From Akkermansiaceae bacterium (lineage in GTDB: Bacteria; Verrucomicrobiota; Verrucomicrobiia; Verrucomicrobiales; Akkermansiaceae), in assembly GCA_947462535.1 (NCBI GenBank), contig CANHPN010000013.1, positions 1 to 46,531 on the forward strand: a stretch of 46,531 nt of DNA, read 5' to 3'. A program made the position numbers and the translations under genes. Shown one piece after another: positions 18,370-29,652 of this stretch (position 1 is the stretch's first letter; each line of letters starts with the position of its first letter). The notes below the pieces were generated by a model. It made no database searches. It was given only the letters and a program-made list of their open reading frames with translations, and was not told the DNA's origin.

Positions 18370-18418
18370 GCGGGAGAGTCCTATTGATCATCCGGTATCG
18401 ATGCTCTCCCGCTTGCTT
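18370..18418 (+). terminator. Hairpin with T-tract between the barrel gene and urtA
   Basis: GCGGGAGAG (18370-18378) pairs perfectly with CTCTCCCGC (18404-18412). An inner ATTGAT/ATCGAT stem (one G-U pair) extends it, and TTGCTTTTT follows. It could be a partial terminator or an mRNA processing hairpin that sets the ratio of barrel to UrtA. Confidence 0.6.
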
Positions 18419-18470
18419 TTTCAAACGGCTTCCTTCCAATCTCTCGATCCAACACACATATCCCAATCCC

Positions 18471-19724
18471 ATGATCTCGAAATTCATCCCCTCCGCACTT
18501 GCTGCGATTGCTCTCACCGTTATCTCCGCCCAGGCGGCAGAAACCGTCAAAGTCGGCGTGCTCCACTCGCTCAGTGGAACCATGGCCATCAGTGAAACCT
18601 CCCTCCGCGATGTCCTGCTCTTCACCTTCGACGAAATCAACGCCGCCGGTGGCGTGATGGGCAAGAAGATCGAGCCCGTCGTCGTGGACGGCGCCTCGAA
18701 CTGGCCTCTCTTCGCTGAAAAAGCCAAGCAGTTGCTTGATCAGGACAAGGTCGCGGTGACATTCGGTTGCTGGACTTCAGTCAGCCGCAAGTCGGTGCTT
18801 CCCGTGTTCGAAGAGAAGAAGGGCCTGCTCTTCTACCCGGTTCAATACGAAGGTGAGGAAATGTCCCCGAACATTTTCTACACTGCCGAGGCCGTCAACC
18901 AGCAGGCGACTCCTGCCGTGGATTACTTGCTCGAGGAAGGTAAGAAGAAGTTCTACCTGATCGGCTCCGACTATGTTTATCCTCAGACGACCAACCTGAT
19001 CCTTCTTGAGTATCTCCTCAGCAAGGGAGTGCCTCTCGAAAACATCGGCGGTGGGTTCACCAAGGATGCCAGCGGCAAGATCATCTCCGCCGGCAAATAC
19101 ACGCCATTCGGCCACACCGACTACCAGCAGATCGTCTCCGAGATCAAGCAGTTCGCCGCCAGCGGCGACGCCTGCATCATCAGCACGCTCAACGGTGACA
19201 CCAACGTGCCCTTTTTTAAGGAGTATGCGGCTGCCGGACTCGACGCGGAATCCTGCCCTGTGGTTAGCTTCTCGGTCTCCGAAGACGAGTTCCGCGGGCT
19301 TCCCGCCAGCCAGCTTGTCGGCCAACTCGGATGCTGGACTTACTTCCAGTCGATCAAGAGCCCGGCGAATGCCAAGTTCATCAAGAACTTCCAAGCCTGG
19401 CTCGCCAAGTCGGACGTTCCCGGAATTGTCAAAGAAGGCCGCGTGACTTGCTCGCCGATGGTGCTTTCCTACAATGGCGTCTATCTCTGGAAGGCGGCTG
19501 TTGAAAAGGCCGGCTCATTCGAGGTGGAGAAGGTGATGGCGGCTCTCAAGGGTGGCATCTCATTCGGCGGCCCCGGAGGCAAGGTGACTTCCCAAAAAAA
19601 TCATCACCTTACCAAGAACGTCTTCATCGGTGAAACTCGCGCGGACGGACAATTCAAGATTCTCAAGGAATTCAAGGATGTCGTCGGCGAGCCATTCCTG
19701 AAGGGTACCTACAAGTCAAACTGA
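18471..19724 (+). CDS. urtA: UrtA, urea-binding protein
   Basis: Periplasmic substrate-binding protein for the urea ABC importer, 417 residues. A signal peptide (residues 1 to about 23, ending SAQAA) precedes the mature start [20 protein letters not shown], which is diagnostic for UrtA/FmdD-type binding proteins. Further marks are [32 protein letters not shown] and the [16 protein letters not shown] segment. ATG at 18471 is chosen because the signal peptide begins there; the open frame upstream overlaps the hairpin. It is separated from urtBCDE by the barrel gene, unlike the common urtABCDE order. A strong terminator follows. Confidence 0.95.
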   Translation: MISKFIPSALAAIALTVISAQAAETVKVGVLHSLSGTMAISETSLRDVLLFTFDEINAAGGVMGKKIEPVVVDGASNWPLFAEKAKQLLDQDKVAVTFGCWTSVSRKSVLPVFEEKKGLLFYPVQYEGEEMSPNIFYTAEAVNQQATPAVDYLLEEGKKKFYLIGSDYVYPQTTNLILLEYLLSKGVPLENIGGGFTKDASGKIISAGKYTPFGHTDYQQIVSEIKQFAASGDACIISTLNGDTNVPFFKEYAAAGLDAESCPVVSFSVSEDEFRGLPASQLVGQLGCWTYFQSIKSPANAKFIKNFQAWLAKSDVPGIVKEGRVTCSPMVLSYNGVYLWKAAVEKAGSFEVEKVMAALKGGISFGGPGGKVTSQKNHHLTKNVFIGETRADGQFKILKEFKDVVGEPFLKGTYKSN

Positions 19725-19742
19725 TTTGGTTTTCGGTTGCTT

Positions 19743-19784
19743 ATGGTTATCAAACCATGCCCTTTTCGGAGGGTATGGTTTTTT
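19743..19784 (+). terminator. Terminator after urtA with a competing upstream hairpin
   Basis: The terminator stem is AAACCATGCCC (19752-19762) with GGGTATGGTTT (19771-19781), one G-U pair, then a T-run. A copy of ATGGTT at 19743-19748 can pair instead with AACCAT at 19753-19758 around a 4-base loop (ATCA), which would open the terminator. Two exclusive folds are therefore possible. Confidence 0.75.
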
Positions 19785-19795
19785 CGGTGCCTGCT

Positions 19796-19811
19796 TGGCA
19801 TGAGCGCTGCT
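19796..19811 (+). promoter_or_regulatory. Sigma-54-like promoter before the urease genes
   Basis: TGGCAT-GAGCG-CTGCT matches TGGCAC-N5-TTGCT at all but two positions and keeps the GG-N10-GC spacing. The predicted start point is near 19822, giving an 18-base leader before the ATG at 19840. It sits directly after the urtA terminator, exactly where a promoter for the urease operon is needed. Confidence 0.5.
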
Positions 19812-19839
19812 CACTCTCAGCGTGGCCTTTCATCCGCTT

Positions 19840-20136
19840 ATGAAAATCTTCCGCCCGTCAAATTGGCAAGGTTCCGCCGCCCGCTTGCTTTGCGCGGGGG
19901 GGTGTTTTTATCCATCAATTTTATTCGCGCATCCGGGGCATTACCACCCGGATGAGACCGATGAGTTTGATTTTCTGAGAGCCGCGTTTTTTCACTCTCA
20001 CGGAGCCTTGGATTATATCCTCGCGGGATTGTTCCTCTCAAGCGTCGCGGTCGCCTGGCTTCATGGAAAGCCAGCTGTCCGGATCAGCGCGCTCGTTGCG
20101 GCCTTGTGTTCGCTCTGCCTGCTCCCCGTTCTCTAG
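19840..20136 (+). CDS. Small HupE/UreJ-like membrane protein
   Basis: A 98-residue protein with a signal-like N-terminus ending ILFA (residue 30), then a His/Asp/Glu cluster HPGHYHPDETDEFD, then FFHSHGALDYILAGLFLSSV, then one more hydrophobic helix at the C-terminus. HupE/UreJ nickel or cobalt permeases have the order H-P-x-GH, then F-x-HP-x-GLDH-x2-A after signal cleavage. The resemblance is clear, but the protein is half the usual length and has only two helices after the signal. It lies 12 bp before ureA, consistent with a nickel-related role. That role is inferred; it could be a degenerate relic or a miniature accessory protein. Confidence 0.55.
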   Translation: MKIFRPSNWQGSAARLLCAGGCFYPSILFAHPGHYHPDETDEFDFLRAAFFHSHGALDYILAGLFLSSVAVAWLHGKPAVRISALVAALCSLCLLPVL

Positions 20137-20148
20137 CCGCTCGCGCCG

Positions 20149-20451
20149 ATGCATCTTTCCCCGCGCGAACAAGAGAAGCTGCTCATCGTCGTGGCCGGTG
20201 ATCTCGCCAGCCGCCGCCGCGCGCGCGGGCTGAAGCTCAATTACCCGGAAACCGTCGCCCTGATCACCGCGGAACTCCTTGAAGGCGCACGCGACGGGAA
20301 ATCCGTGGCGGAGCTCATGAGCTACGGTACCACCTTGATTTCCCGCGATGAGGTCATGGAAGGTGTGGCGGAAATGATTCACGACGTCCAGGTCGAGGCT
20401 ACCTTCCCGGACGGCACCAAACTTGTCACCGTTCACGCCCCCGTCCGATGA
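20149..20451 (+). CDS. ureA: Urease gamma subunit
   Basis: Smallest structural subunit of the nickel enzyme that hydrolyses urea to ammonia and carbamate. The 100-residue sequence is typical in length and begins [20 protein letters not shown], then [20 protein letters not shown] and the [20 protein letters not shown] helix, all strongly conserved in UreA. The stop overlaps the ureB start by four bases (20448-20451), so the subunits are probably translationally coupled. First structural gene of the urease operon, just after the HupE/UreJ-like gene. Confidence 0.97.
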   Translation: MHLSPREQEKLLIVVAGDLASRRRARGLKLNYPETVALITAELLEGARDGKSVAELMSYGTTLISRDEVMEGVAEMIHDVQVEATFPDGTKLVTVHAPVR

Positions 20452-20761
20452 TCCCCGGCGAAATTATCACCCCGCCCGGCGCGCCGGATCTGATACTCAA
20501 TCACGGCCTGGCCACGATCAGCGTCATCGTCGCTAACACCGGCGACCGTCCCATCCAGGTGGGCAGCCACTTCCATTTTGCCGAGGTGAATGCATCACTC
20601 CATTTCGATCGCGCCGCAGCGCATGGATTCCGGCTCAACATTTCGGCTGGCACCGCGGTCCGCTTTGAGCCTGGAGACACCCGTGAAATCCCCTTGGTGG
20701 CGCTTGCCGGAAGCCGCGAAGTTTACGGTCTTAACAATCTCGTCAACGGCCCGCTCGACTC

Positions 20762-20765
<4 letters not shown>
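20448..20765 (+). CDS. ureB: Urease beta subunit
   Basis: A 105-residue structural subunit with the conserved [11 protein letters not shown] start, the [20 protein letters not shown] motif and the C-terminal [15 protein letters not shown]. The length is typical of separate UreB proteins, so no gamma-beta fusion is present, unlike some actinobacterial and Helicobacter ureases. It overlaps ureA upstream and ureC downstream by four bases each. Confidence 0.97.
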
Positions 20766-22483
<1,718 letters not shown>

Positions 22484-22492
22484 ATCCGGGCC

Positions 22493-22924
22493 ATGCACGT
22501 CATCCAGCACGCCCTCGCTCCGGCTTCCGATTTGCCGCCGGAAAAGCAAATCGCCCTCGCTGTCGAGCGTCGTCTGTTTTTGAAGCGCCGTTGGAGGGCG
22601 GTCGCGGAGGATGGAGCAGAGTTTGGATTCGATCTGGAAACGCGCCTCACCGATGGCTGCGTGATTTATCAGCAAGCGGGAATCGACTACATCGTCCAGC
22701 AGTTGGCCGAGGCCGTTTACGAAATTCCGTTGGAGTCTCCTGCGCAAGCCGCGTTGGTCGCTTGGAAAGTGGGTAATCTTCACCTGCCTGCCCAGATTCT
22801 CGATCACTCTATTCGGGTGCTGCATGACGAGGCCATGACTCAGCTCCTCGGGCGCGAGGGCTGGCCCTACACCGAACCTGAAGTCGTTTTCACTCCCATG
22901 AAAGCCATGGCCCACACCCCATGA
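22493..22924 (+). CDS. ureE: UreE, urease nickel metallochaperone
   Basis: A 143-residue accessory protein that delivers nickel to the UreDFG-apourease complex. It shows the family segments LFLKRRWRAVAEDGAEFGFD, AWKVGNLHLPAQILDHSIRV (containing the metal-binding His at the dimer interface) and LHDEAM. It lacks the His-rich C-terminal tail of Klebsiella UreE, ending in [12 protein letters not shown], so it should bind few nickel ions per dimer. It overlaps the ureF start by four bases. Confidence 0.92.
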   Translation: MHVIQHALAPASDLPPEKQIALAVERRLFLKRRWRAVAEDGAEFGFDLETRLTDGCVIYQQAGIDYIVQQLAEAVYEIPLESPAQAALVAWKVGNLHLPAQILDHSIRVLHDEAMTQLLGREGWPYTEPEVVFTPMKAMAHTP

Positions 22925-23563
22925 CCTCCGACCCGTGGCTCTGGCTGCTTCAGGCGAACGACACTGCCTATCCCTCCGGTGCCTACGCGCACTCGTTCGG
23001 CCTTGAAGAATTGGTCGAATCCGGTGTTGTTCAAACAGCGGCTGATCTCGAGTGCTTCTTACAGAAACAAGTCCTGCCAGCGCTGCTTGCCTTCGAGATT
23101 CCATTCTTCGCCCGCGCCCATGCCGCTGCCGTCGCTGGAGATATCGACGGACTTCTCGCGCTGGATGGCGAGCTCGACGCCTGGCGTATCCCGGCGGAAC
23201 TGCGCGACGCATCCCGACGCATCGGTTCGCAACGGCTGGATCTTCTCGCGCAGCTTGATTCCTGCCCGCTCGTTCTCCGCTATCGTAAGAGCTCGCCGCG
23301 CAGTCATCATCTCGTCGTCACCGCGCTGGAGCTTGCCAGCGTTCCCGTTAGCCAGGCAGCCCGCGCGTTCGCCTTCCAGTCGATCGCGGGGCTCTCCGCC
23401 GCGTCGATGAAGCTCATGCGCATCGGCCAGACAGCCTGCCAGCAAATTGTCCGTCGCACGCTCGCCGGGTTGGGCGGGGAAATCGATGTTTCCCTTTCCC
23501 AGCCGGTGGACGGCTGGTTCAATCCGCTTCTCGAAATCGCCTCACTCCGCCATGCCCGCGCCC

Positions 23564-23586
<23 letters not shown>
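22921..23586 (+). CDS. ureF: UreF, urease accessory protein
   Basis: A 221-residue, all-helical protein that bridges UreD and UreG in the maturation complex. Visible landmarks are the N-terminal [20 protein letters not shown] with [10 protein letters not shown], which is highly diagnostic, and the C-terminal segment [20 protein letters not shown]. Length is normal. The start is at 22921, in the four-base overlap with ureE. Its last codons overlap the ureG start by about 23 bases. Confidence 0.94.
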
Positions 23587-24176
<590 letters not shown>

Positions 24177-24196
<20 letters not shown>

Positions 24197-25028
24197 ACCC
24201 GCCGTTTCCGGTTCTTCTCTCAGCGGTCATCTTGAACTACGCTGTGAGAACCGTGCCGACGGCGTGCCCTTCATTTCACACCAGAGTTTCCGGGCACCGG
24301 TGCATCTCAGCAAGTCGCATGTGGATCACGGGCATCTCGTGCAAAGCATCGTCAATCCGACGGCCGGATTTTTTGATGGGGACCATCTTGAGTCGGACAT
24401 CCACGTAGCTCCCGGCGCAAAGCTGGTGCTCAGCACTCCGTCGGCGTCTCGCGTCTATCGGACGCGGTCCGGCGCGGCGGCGGTGATTTGTCAGAAATTC
24501 CGGGTCGAGAAAGACGGCGCGTTGGAATGGATTCCGGAGCCGTTCATCCCGCATGCCGGAGCCAGGTATGTGCAGCGCACGACCATCGATCTGCATCCTG
24601 CGGCGAGCCTGCTTTTCTTTGACTGGATCGCTCCCGGTCGTGTGGCGATGGGGGAAATTTTTGCTTATCAACATCTCCGCTGGGAGTTGGACCTTACTCT
24701 CGGGGGGACTCTCATCGCCCGCGAGCGTTACGACCTGCGGCCCGATGATGCTAGTTTGGAAGCGCTTCGCGCGAAGTTCCCCGCCGCGCATTATCTCTCC
24801 GTCTACGCCGCCGGAGAGATGGCGGGAAATTGTCCAGCGGAAGCGTTGGATGCCCTGAACACGGAAGACGCCTACCTCGGCCATGGACCGCTCGCTGGCG
24901 GCGTCCATGTGATCCGCGCGCTCTGCCGCGACAGCCTCGCCGCGCGGCATCTGCTGGAAACGCTTCGTCCGTTACTCTATTCCGCTGCCGGCTTGAAGCC
25001 CCCCGCGCTAGGTCGGATTTTTTGTTAG
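24177..25028 (+). CDS. ureD: UreD (UreH), urease accessory protein
   Basis: A 283-residue maturation scaffold that binds apourease. The family marks are [20 protein letters not shown] followed by [16 protein letters not shown], then [14 protein letters not shown] and the [15 protein letters not shown] segment. The protein is of normal length and ends the urease operon, an order (ABC-EFG-D) found in several bacterial groups; many others place ureD first. About 220 bp without a gene separates it from rpsB and should contain the rpsB promoter and leader. Confidence 0.94.
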
Positions 25029-25246
25029 CTCGCGGAGGCAGTAGTTGCAGACCAGTTGCCCCCCGGAACTCTGTTTGCTGTGAATTTCCCTGTCGGGGAT
25101 TTCCCTTGCCAAGTCCGGGCCGGTTTCCTATCTCCCGCGTCCCTCTTCACGCCGCCTTACTCACCAACGAAGATCCGGAGGGGCTCCATGCGGCAAATCT
25201 TCACAATCGCCCGTTCTGTATCCAAGGCGGGAAACCAAGAAACAAC

Positions 25247-25930
<684 letters not shown>

Positions 25931-25944
25931 ATCATCCCACCCAC

Positions 25945-25979
25945 CGGGCGTCCTGTCTCGCGACGGGACGCCCGTTTTT
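25945..25979 (+). terminator. Rho-independent terminator between rpsB and tsf
   Basis: CGGGCGTCC (25945-25953) pairs perfectly with GGACGCCCG (25966-25974), with an inner GTC/GAC pairing and a run of five T. It sits in the rpsB-tsf gap, so some readthrough or a separate tsf promoter is required. Confidence 0.85.
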
Positions 25980-26009
25980 CCTCTCTACCACTCACACTAT
26001 TTTCCCACT

Positions 26010-26876
26010 ATGATCACCGCAGCAATCGTTAAAGAACTTCGCGACAAGACCAACGCCGGCATGATGGACTGCAAAAAAGTCCTCACCGAAACCAACGGCG
26101 ACATCGAAGCCTCCATCAAGCTCCTCCGCGAGCGGGGCATCATGAAATCCAGCAAAATGGCCGACCGCGCCGCGACCGAGGGCGTCATCACCGCCCGCGT
26201 CAACGCCGATGCCACCTCCGGCCTCCTGCTTGAGCTTAACTGCGAGACCGACTTCGTCTCCAAGAACGAGAATTTCCAAGCCTTTGTCGGCAGCCTCGCC
26301 GACGCGCTCGCCGTGTCCAGCGCTGCCGACCTTGACGCCGCGCTTGCCGTCCAGCTTGGCGAGCAAAGCATCGAAGACACGGTCAAAGCCAAAGTCGGCG
26401 AAGTCGGCGAGAACCTCCAATTCCGCAAGTATGTCCGTTACGACGCGGCTCCGGGCGGTGTTGTCGCCTCCTATATTCACCTCGGTGGTAAGGTCGGCGT
26501 GCTCATCGAAGTCGGCACCACCAAGCCGGAAACACGCGGCACCGAAAGCTTCAAGGAACTCATCAAGGATCTCACGCTGCACATCGCAGCCTGCGCGCCC
26601 AAGGGACTTTCCCGCGACGACATCCCGCAGTCCGTGGTGGACAACGAGCTCGACATCTTCCGCGCACGCCTCGAAGCCGAAGGCAAGCCTGCGAATATCA
26701 TCGAGAACATCCTCAAGGGCCAGATCGGCAAGTTTTTCGCCGAAAGCTGCTTCCTCGAACAAGGATTCGTGAAGGACTCCGACATCAAGGTCTCCGCCCT
26801 GCTCGAAGCCAAAGGCAAGGAACTCGGCGACACCCTAACGGTTACCCGCTTCGTCCGCTTCGGCCTCGGCGAGTAA
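26010..26876 (+). CDS. tsf: Elongation factor Ts
   Basis: A 288-residue guanine nucleotide exchange factor for EF-Tu. The UBA-like N-terminus is ITAAIVKELRDKTNAGMMDC with KKVL, followed by LRERGIMKSSKMADRAATEG and the EF-Tu-contacting LLELNCETDFVSKNENF loop. A two-part dimer-like core follows, with VASYIHLGGKVGVLIEVG and HIAACAPKGLSRDDIP. Length is typical. The start at 26010 directly follows the terminator after rpsB. A strong bidirectional terminator follows. Confidence 0.97.
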   Translation: MITAAIVKELRDKTNAGMMDCKKVLTETNGDIEASIKLLRERGIMKSSKMADRAATEGVITARVNADATSGLLLELNCETDFVSKNENFQAFVGSLADALAVSSAADLDAALAVQLGEQSIEDTVKAKVGEVGENLQFRKYVRYDAAPGGVVASYIHLGGKVGVLIEVGTTKPETRGTESFKELIKDLTLHIAACAPKGLSRDDIPQSVVDNELDIFRARLEAEGKPANIIENILKGQIGKFFAESCFLEQGFVKDSDIKVSALLEAKGKELGDTLTVTRFVRFGLGE

Positions 26877-26881
26877 GTGAT

Positions 26882-26899
26882 ACAGGCATTCCTGCCTGT
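26882..26899 (+). other. Small hairpin after tsf
   Basis: ACAGGCA-TTCC-TGCCTGT, a perfect 7-bp stem with a 4-base loop, just after the tsf stop. It could stabilise the 3' end or assist the terminator that follows. Confidence 0.5.
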
Positions 26900-26912
26900 T
26901 CTTCATTCCAGG

Positions 26913-26948
26913 AAAAAGTCCGGCTCCATCACTGGAGCCGGGCTTTTT
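26913..26948. terminator. Bidirectional terminator between tsf and hemQ
   Basis: CCGGCTCC (26920-26927) pairs with GGAGCCGG (26934-26941). An A-tract on the left and a T-tract on the right make it work on both strands. It serves the convergent genes tsf and hemQ. Confidence 0.88.
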
Positions 26949-26959
26949 CGTTAGTGAAA

Positions 26960-27787
26960 TCAAAGGCAGATTCGGCGGAACAAAACATCAAGCGGAAGCT
27001 GCATGCCGATGTAGAAATCCCCGAACTCGCCGTAGCGCGCGGTGACTTCGTCGAAGCGCATTTCATAGACGATCGACTTGATGTCGATGGTGTCCTTGGC
27101 GAGCAGGGTGACGCCCCACTCGTATTCATCGAGTCCGGTCGAGCCGGTGATAAGCTGGAGAATCCGGCCGGAGTAGGTGCGGCCGACGCGGGCGTGGCCG
27201 GCCATCAGTTTCTTGCGGGCTTTGAAATCGAGCGAATACCAGTTGTCCGCGCCGTTGCGGCGCTTGGACATCGGATAGAAACAAATCACCGGCCAGTCGG
27301 GCAGGACCGGATAGAGGCGGTGCTTGAGGTAGTGCGCCATCCGCTCGTCGAAAGCCTTGAGCGCGGCTTCGAACTCGGGCGTTCCTTCTACCAGACCTTC
27401 CTCGGCGACCAGGGTCTCTGCGGCGTATTGCTCGCGGCTGGTAGTGTATTCCGAGCTCTCGGTCTGGGAAAGATAGGAATACGTCGGGCTGAGGATTTCC
27501 GGCCCCAGCGACAGGCTGAGCTGCTTTTCAAACATGTTAGCCACCTGCAGGTCCGGAGTCAGCAGCATGAAGCCGAGGTCCGCCTTGGGCGTCGCGACGG
27601 AGAAGATCAGCAGGTGGGTGTCGGGCGTGGCGCGGATTTCCTGCACCAGTTCGGTGAGGCGGGTCTTGGCCTGGCGCTGCTCCTCGTCGCTGAAAAGCGC
27701 CCATTGCGCGTGATCGACGTGATAGAACAAATGCATGACGTGCCAGCCTTCCCTGGGCACGAGTGGAGTGACTTCTTGGTTGGACAT
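26960..27787 (-). CDS. hemQ: HemQ, coproheme decarboxylase (chlorite dismutase family)
   Basis: A 275-residue enzyme that oxidatively removes two propionates from coproheme to make heme b in the coproporphyrin-dependent pathway. The C-terminal half carries the key residues: Tyr171 in CFYPMSKRR, matching the catalytic Tyr of Listeria and Bacillus HemQ, and the proximal heme ligand His198 in KLMAGHARVGRTYSGRILQL. The 27-residue spacing between them is the same as in those enzymes. The distal arginine of true chlorite dismutases is not expected here. No other heme-pathway genes are adjacent. The adjacent upstream minus-strand gene (27800-28891) ends 12 bp before this one begins and may be cotranscribed. 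Confidence 0.92.
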   Translation of the reverse strand: MSNQEVTPLVPREGWHVMHLFYHVDHAQWALFSDEEQRQAKTRLTELVQEIRATPDTHLLIFSVATPKADLGFMLLTPDLQVANMFEKQLSLSLGPEILSPTYSYLSQTESSEYTTSREQYAAETLVAEEGLVEGTPEFEAALKAFDERMAHYLKHRLYPVLPDWPVICFYPMSKRRNGADNWYSLDFKARKKLMAGHARVGRTYSGRILQLITGSTGLDEYEWGVTLLAKDTIDIKSIVYEMRFDEVTARYGEFGDFYIGMQLPLDVLFRRICL

Positions 27788-27799
27788 GGCGGTGGAAAT

Positions 27800-28891
27800 T
27801 CAGCGGCGGTCGGTGGAGACGTTCATTTCAAAAAGCTTCTTGAAAGCAGGCCCCGGCGAGCTCTCCGAATGAGCTTCATAGACCTGCACCATCCATGGCT
27901 TGCTTTGGCCGGTGCGGTAGGCGGCGTGCATTCCGACATCCTCAAAGCCGGCGGTGGCAGCCACCTCCAGCGAGGCCCCAGCCCGGATGGCGCGGGTTAC
28001 CGTATCGCCGATGACGTCACCGTCGCTGTTGCGGAAAAACACCCGGACTGCGGCCGGGCCGCCTTCCACTGTTAGATCGACCACTGGCACCAGCTGGGTG
28101 CCGCGGCGAACGGTCTCGGCATTCGCCCCCTCGGTGATCGGCGCGCGCCAGTAGGTGTCGGCGGAAATGATTGTTAGGTGCGCGCCCTTGGCTGGGAAAT
28201 CATTCTCCCGCAAACGCTCGGACCCTGCAGGCAAGCGGTGGATTGTTTTGAAATAAACCACCCCCCCGCCGATCAGCAGCACTGCGAGCAATGCCGCCAG
28301 GCCGATGCGCTCGACCTTGGAAAGACCCAGATGCGGGCGCAAGGAGACCGGCGTGGCGTTTTCCCGGATCTGCGGGGAAAACTCGTCCTGCCCCACCACC
28401 AGTGGAACCACCACCGTCGGAGTTTCCTCAACGATTTCCTCGATGATGGGCTCCAACGGCGCAACTTCGCTCACGGAAACCGGCTCGGGCTCGTTCCCGT
28501 CTTCGAGCTCGTCAAATTCGACGCCAAGCTTTGCACGATGCACCGGATGGGACATCGGTTGAGGTTTCGAACGCTTGCTGCTGACGTTGATCTGGATGGG
28601 TTCCGCGGCCGCCGCATTCTGCGGTGGCGTCGATTCCTCGGATTTCGGCGAATCGCCGACCGGCCGCTTCGTCACGTTTCCCGAACTGCGGGAAGCGGGA
28701 ATCCCCGTGGAGCGCACGGGCCGGCTGGGAGCGGCCTCCGTGCCCTGCTCGTCCGGGCCGATCGGCCCGACCGGTTCGTCGAAGGCCCACAAATCCAGCT
28801 CTGTCGTATCCTTGACCAGATCATCCATCTTCGGGCGATGTCGCGGAGGAAGGGATGATCCTTCGGGAGATGGAGGAGGCTTGGGTGTCAT
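27800..28891 (-). CDS. Single-pass membrane protein of unknown function
   Basis: A 363-residue protein with no family I can name. Residues 1 to about 190 are low-complexity, Pro-, Ser- and Glu-rich and probably disordered in the cytoplasm (for example TPTVVVPLVVGQDEF late in that part). Residues 197-213 are one transmembrane helix. Residues about 225-363 are a compact exported domain with RGTQLVPVVDLTVEGGPAAV and SKPWMVQVYEAHSESSPG. The start at 28891 avoids a basic upstream extension. It precedes hemQ in the same direction by 12 bp. Proteins of this layout appear to be typical of this lineage; the role is unknown. Confidence 0.6.
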   Translation of the reverse strand: MTPKPPPSPEGSSLPPRHRPKMDDLVKDTTELDLWAFDEPVGPIGPDEQGTEAAPSRPVRSTGIPASRSSGNVTKRPVGDSPKSEESTPPQNAAAAEPIQINVSSKRSKPQPMSHPVHRAKLGVEFDELEDGNEPEPVSVSEVAPLEPIIEEIVEETPTVVVPLVVGQDEFSPQIRENATPVSLRPHLGLSKVERIGLAALLAVLLIGGGVVYFKTIHRLPAGSERLRENDFPAKGAHLTIISADTYWRAPITEGANAETVRRGTQLVPVVDLTVEGGPAAVRVFFRNSDGDVIGDTVTRAIRAGASLEVAATAGFEDVGMHAAYRTGQSKPWMVQVYEAHSESSPGPAFKKLFEMNVSTDRR

Positions 28892-29028
28892 AACAGGTGC
28901 GGCGGGATTTTTAGAACGAGGACTCGGACTTGACCAGTGCGAAAGCCGAATCCGAATTTTCGAAAAAATCGGGTTGCATCCGATGCCCGCTGCCGTCATC
29001 CAAGGCGCTGTTAATCTTTATATTTCCT

Positions 29029-29265
29029 ATGGCTGACCGCGAAGACAAGAATGTGGAAAACGTGCCCGGCAAGTTCTATGTGGACAGCCAGTGCATCGAT
29101 TGTGATCTCTGCCGGGAGACTGCGCCGAACAATTTCACCCGTGCCGAGGACGAGGGTTATTCCTACGTTTTCAAGCAACCGGAAAACGACGAGGAGCTCG
29201 CGCAGTGCCGCGAGGCCATGGAAGGCTGCCCGGTGGAGGCCATCGGGGAGGATGGCGACGCCTAA
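29029..29265 (+). CDS. Single-cluster 4Fe-4S ferredoxin
   Basis: A 78-residue acidic electron carrier. The motif CIDCDLC (C-x2-C-x2-C) with a distant CP in GCPVEAIGED provides four ligands for one [4Fe-4S] cluster. The remaining sequence (RETAPNNFTRAEDEGYSYVF) matches the single-cluster ferredoxin fold of the Pyrococcus/Desulfovibrio type. The start MADREDKNVENVPGKFYVDS is at 29029, an AT-rich leader precedes it, and the DUF721 gene begins 13 bp after its stop. The partner enzyme is unknown. Confidence 0.85.
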   Translation: MADREDKNVENVPGKFYVDSQCIDCDLCRETAPNNFTRAEDEGYSYVFKQPENDEELAQCREAMEGCPVEAIGEDGDA

Positions 29266-29278
29266 GTGCCACGCCGCG

Positions 29279-29650
29279 ATGAAAAAACCGCCGCGCTCCA
29301 GCAGAATCCGCGAGGAGATCCTACGGGAGTGGCGCGGTGCCGAGGAACCGGCGGATCTCAACGCCGGGATTCATCTCGCGCAGAAATTCGTGGCCGCGAT
29401 CCTGCGCGCTGCCGGGGCGGAGGACGGCCTGCACGAGGACCAAGTCCGCACGACGTGGAAAGAGCTCGCCGGCGATTTCATCGCCCTCCACACCGAGCCG
29501 ATCTCCGTAAAAGGCGGCAATCTCGTTCTCCGCGTGACCCAGCCGGCGCTGCGCTTCCAATTGGAGCAAATGAAACCCATGCTCCTCACCCGCATCCGCA
29601 GCCAGCTCGGCGAGGGGCGGATCAGATCGATTAAGTTCACTCTTGGGTAA
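29279..29650 (+). CDS. DUF721/DciA-like protein
   Basis: A 123-residue protein with a basic N-terminus (MKKPPRSSRIREEILREWRG) and a C-terminal KH-like half containing HTEPISVKGGNLVLRVTQPA and LRFQLEQMKPMLLTRIRSQL. This fits DUF721, the family of DciA, which loads the replicative helicase in bacteria lacking DnaC. Recognition is by the pattern of a short N-terminal helix region plus the V-x-N-LVLRV-x-S/QPA strand. The start could also be the ATG at 29254 inside the ferredoxin gene. It follows the ferredoxin gene closely but their roles are not obviously linked. Confidence 0.7.
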   Translation: MKKPPRSSRIREEILREWRGAEEPADLNAGIHLAQKFVAAILRAAGAEDGLHEDQVRTTWKELAGDFIALHTEPISVKGGNLVLRVTQPALRFQLEQMKPMLLTRIRSQLGEGRIRSIKFTLG

Positions 29651-29652
29651 AG

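Noticed and set aside
25029-25246. A defined S2-binding leader motif upstream of rpsB
   Set aside because: I could not match it to a known rpsB leader structure by eye; only short unremarkable stems are present.
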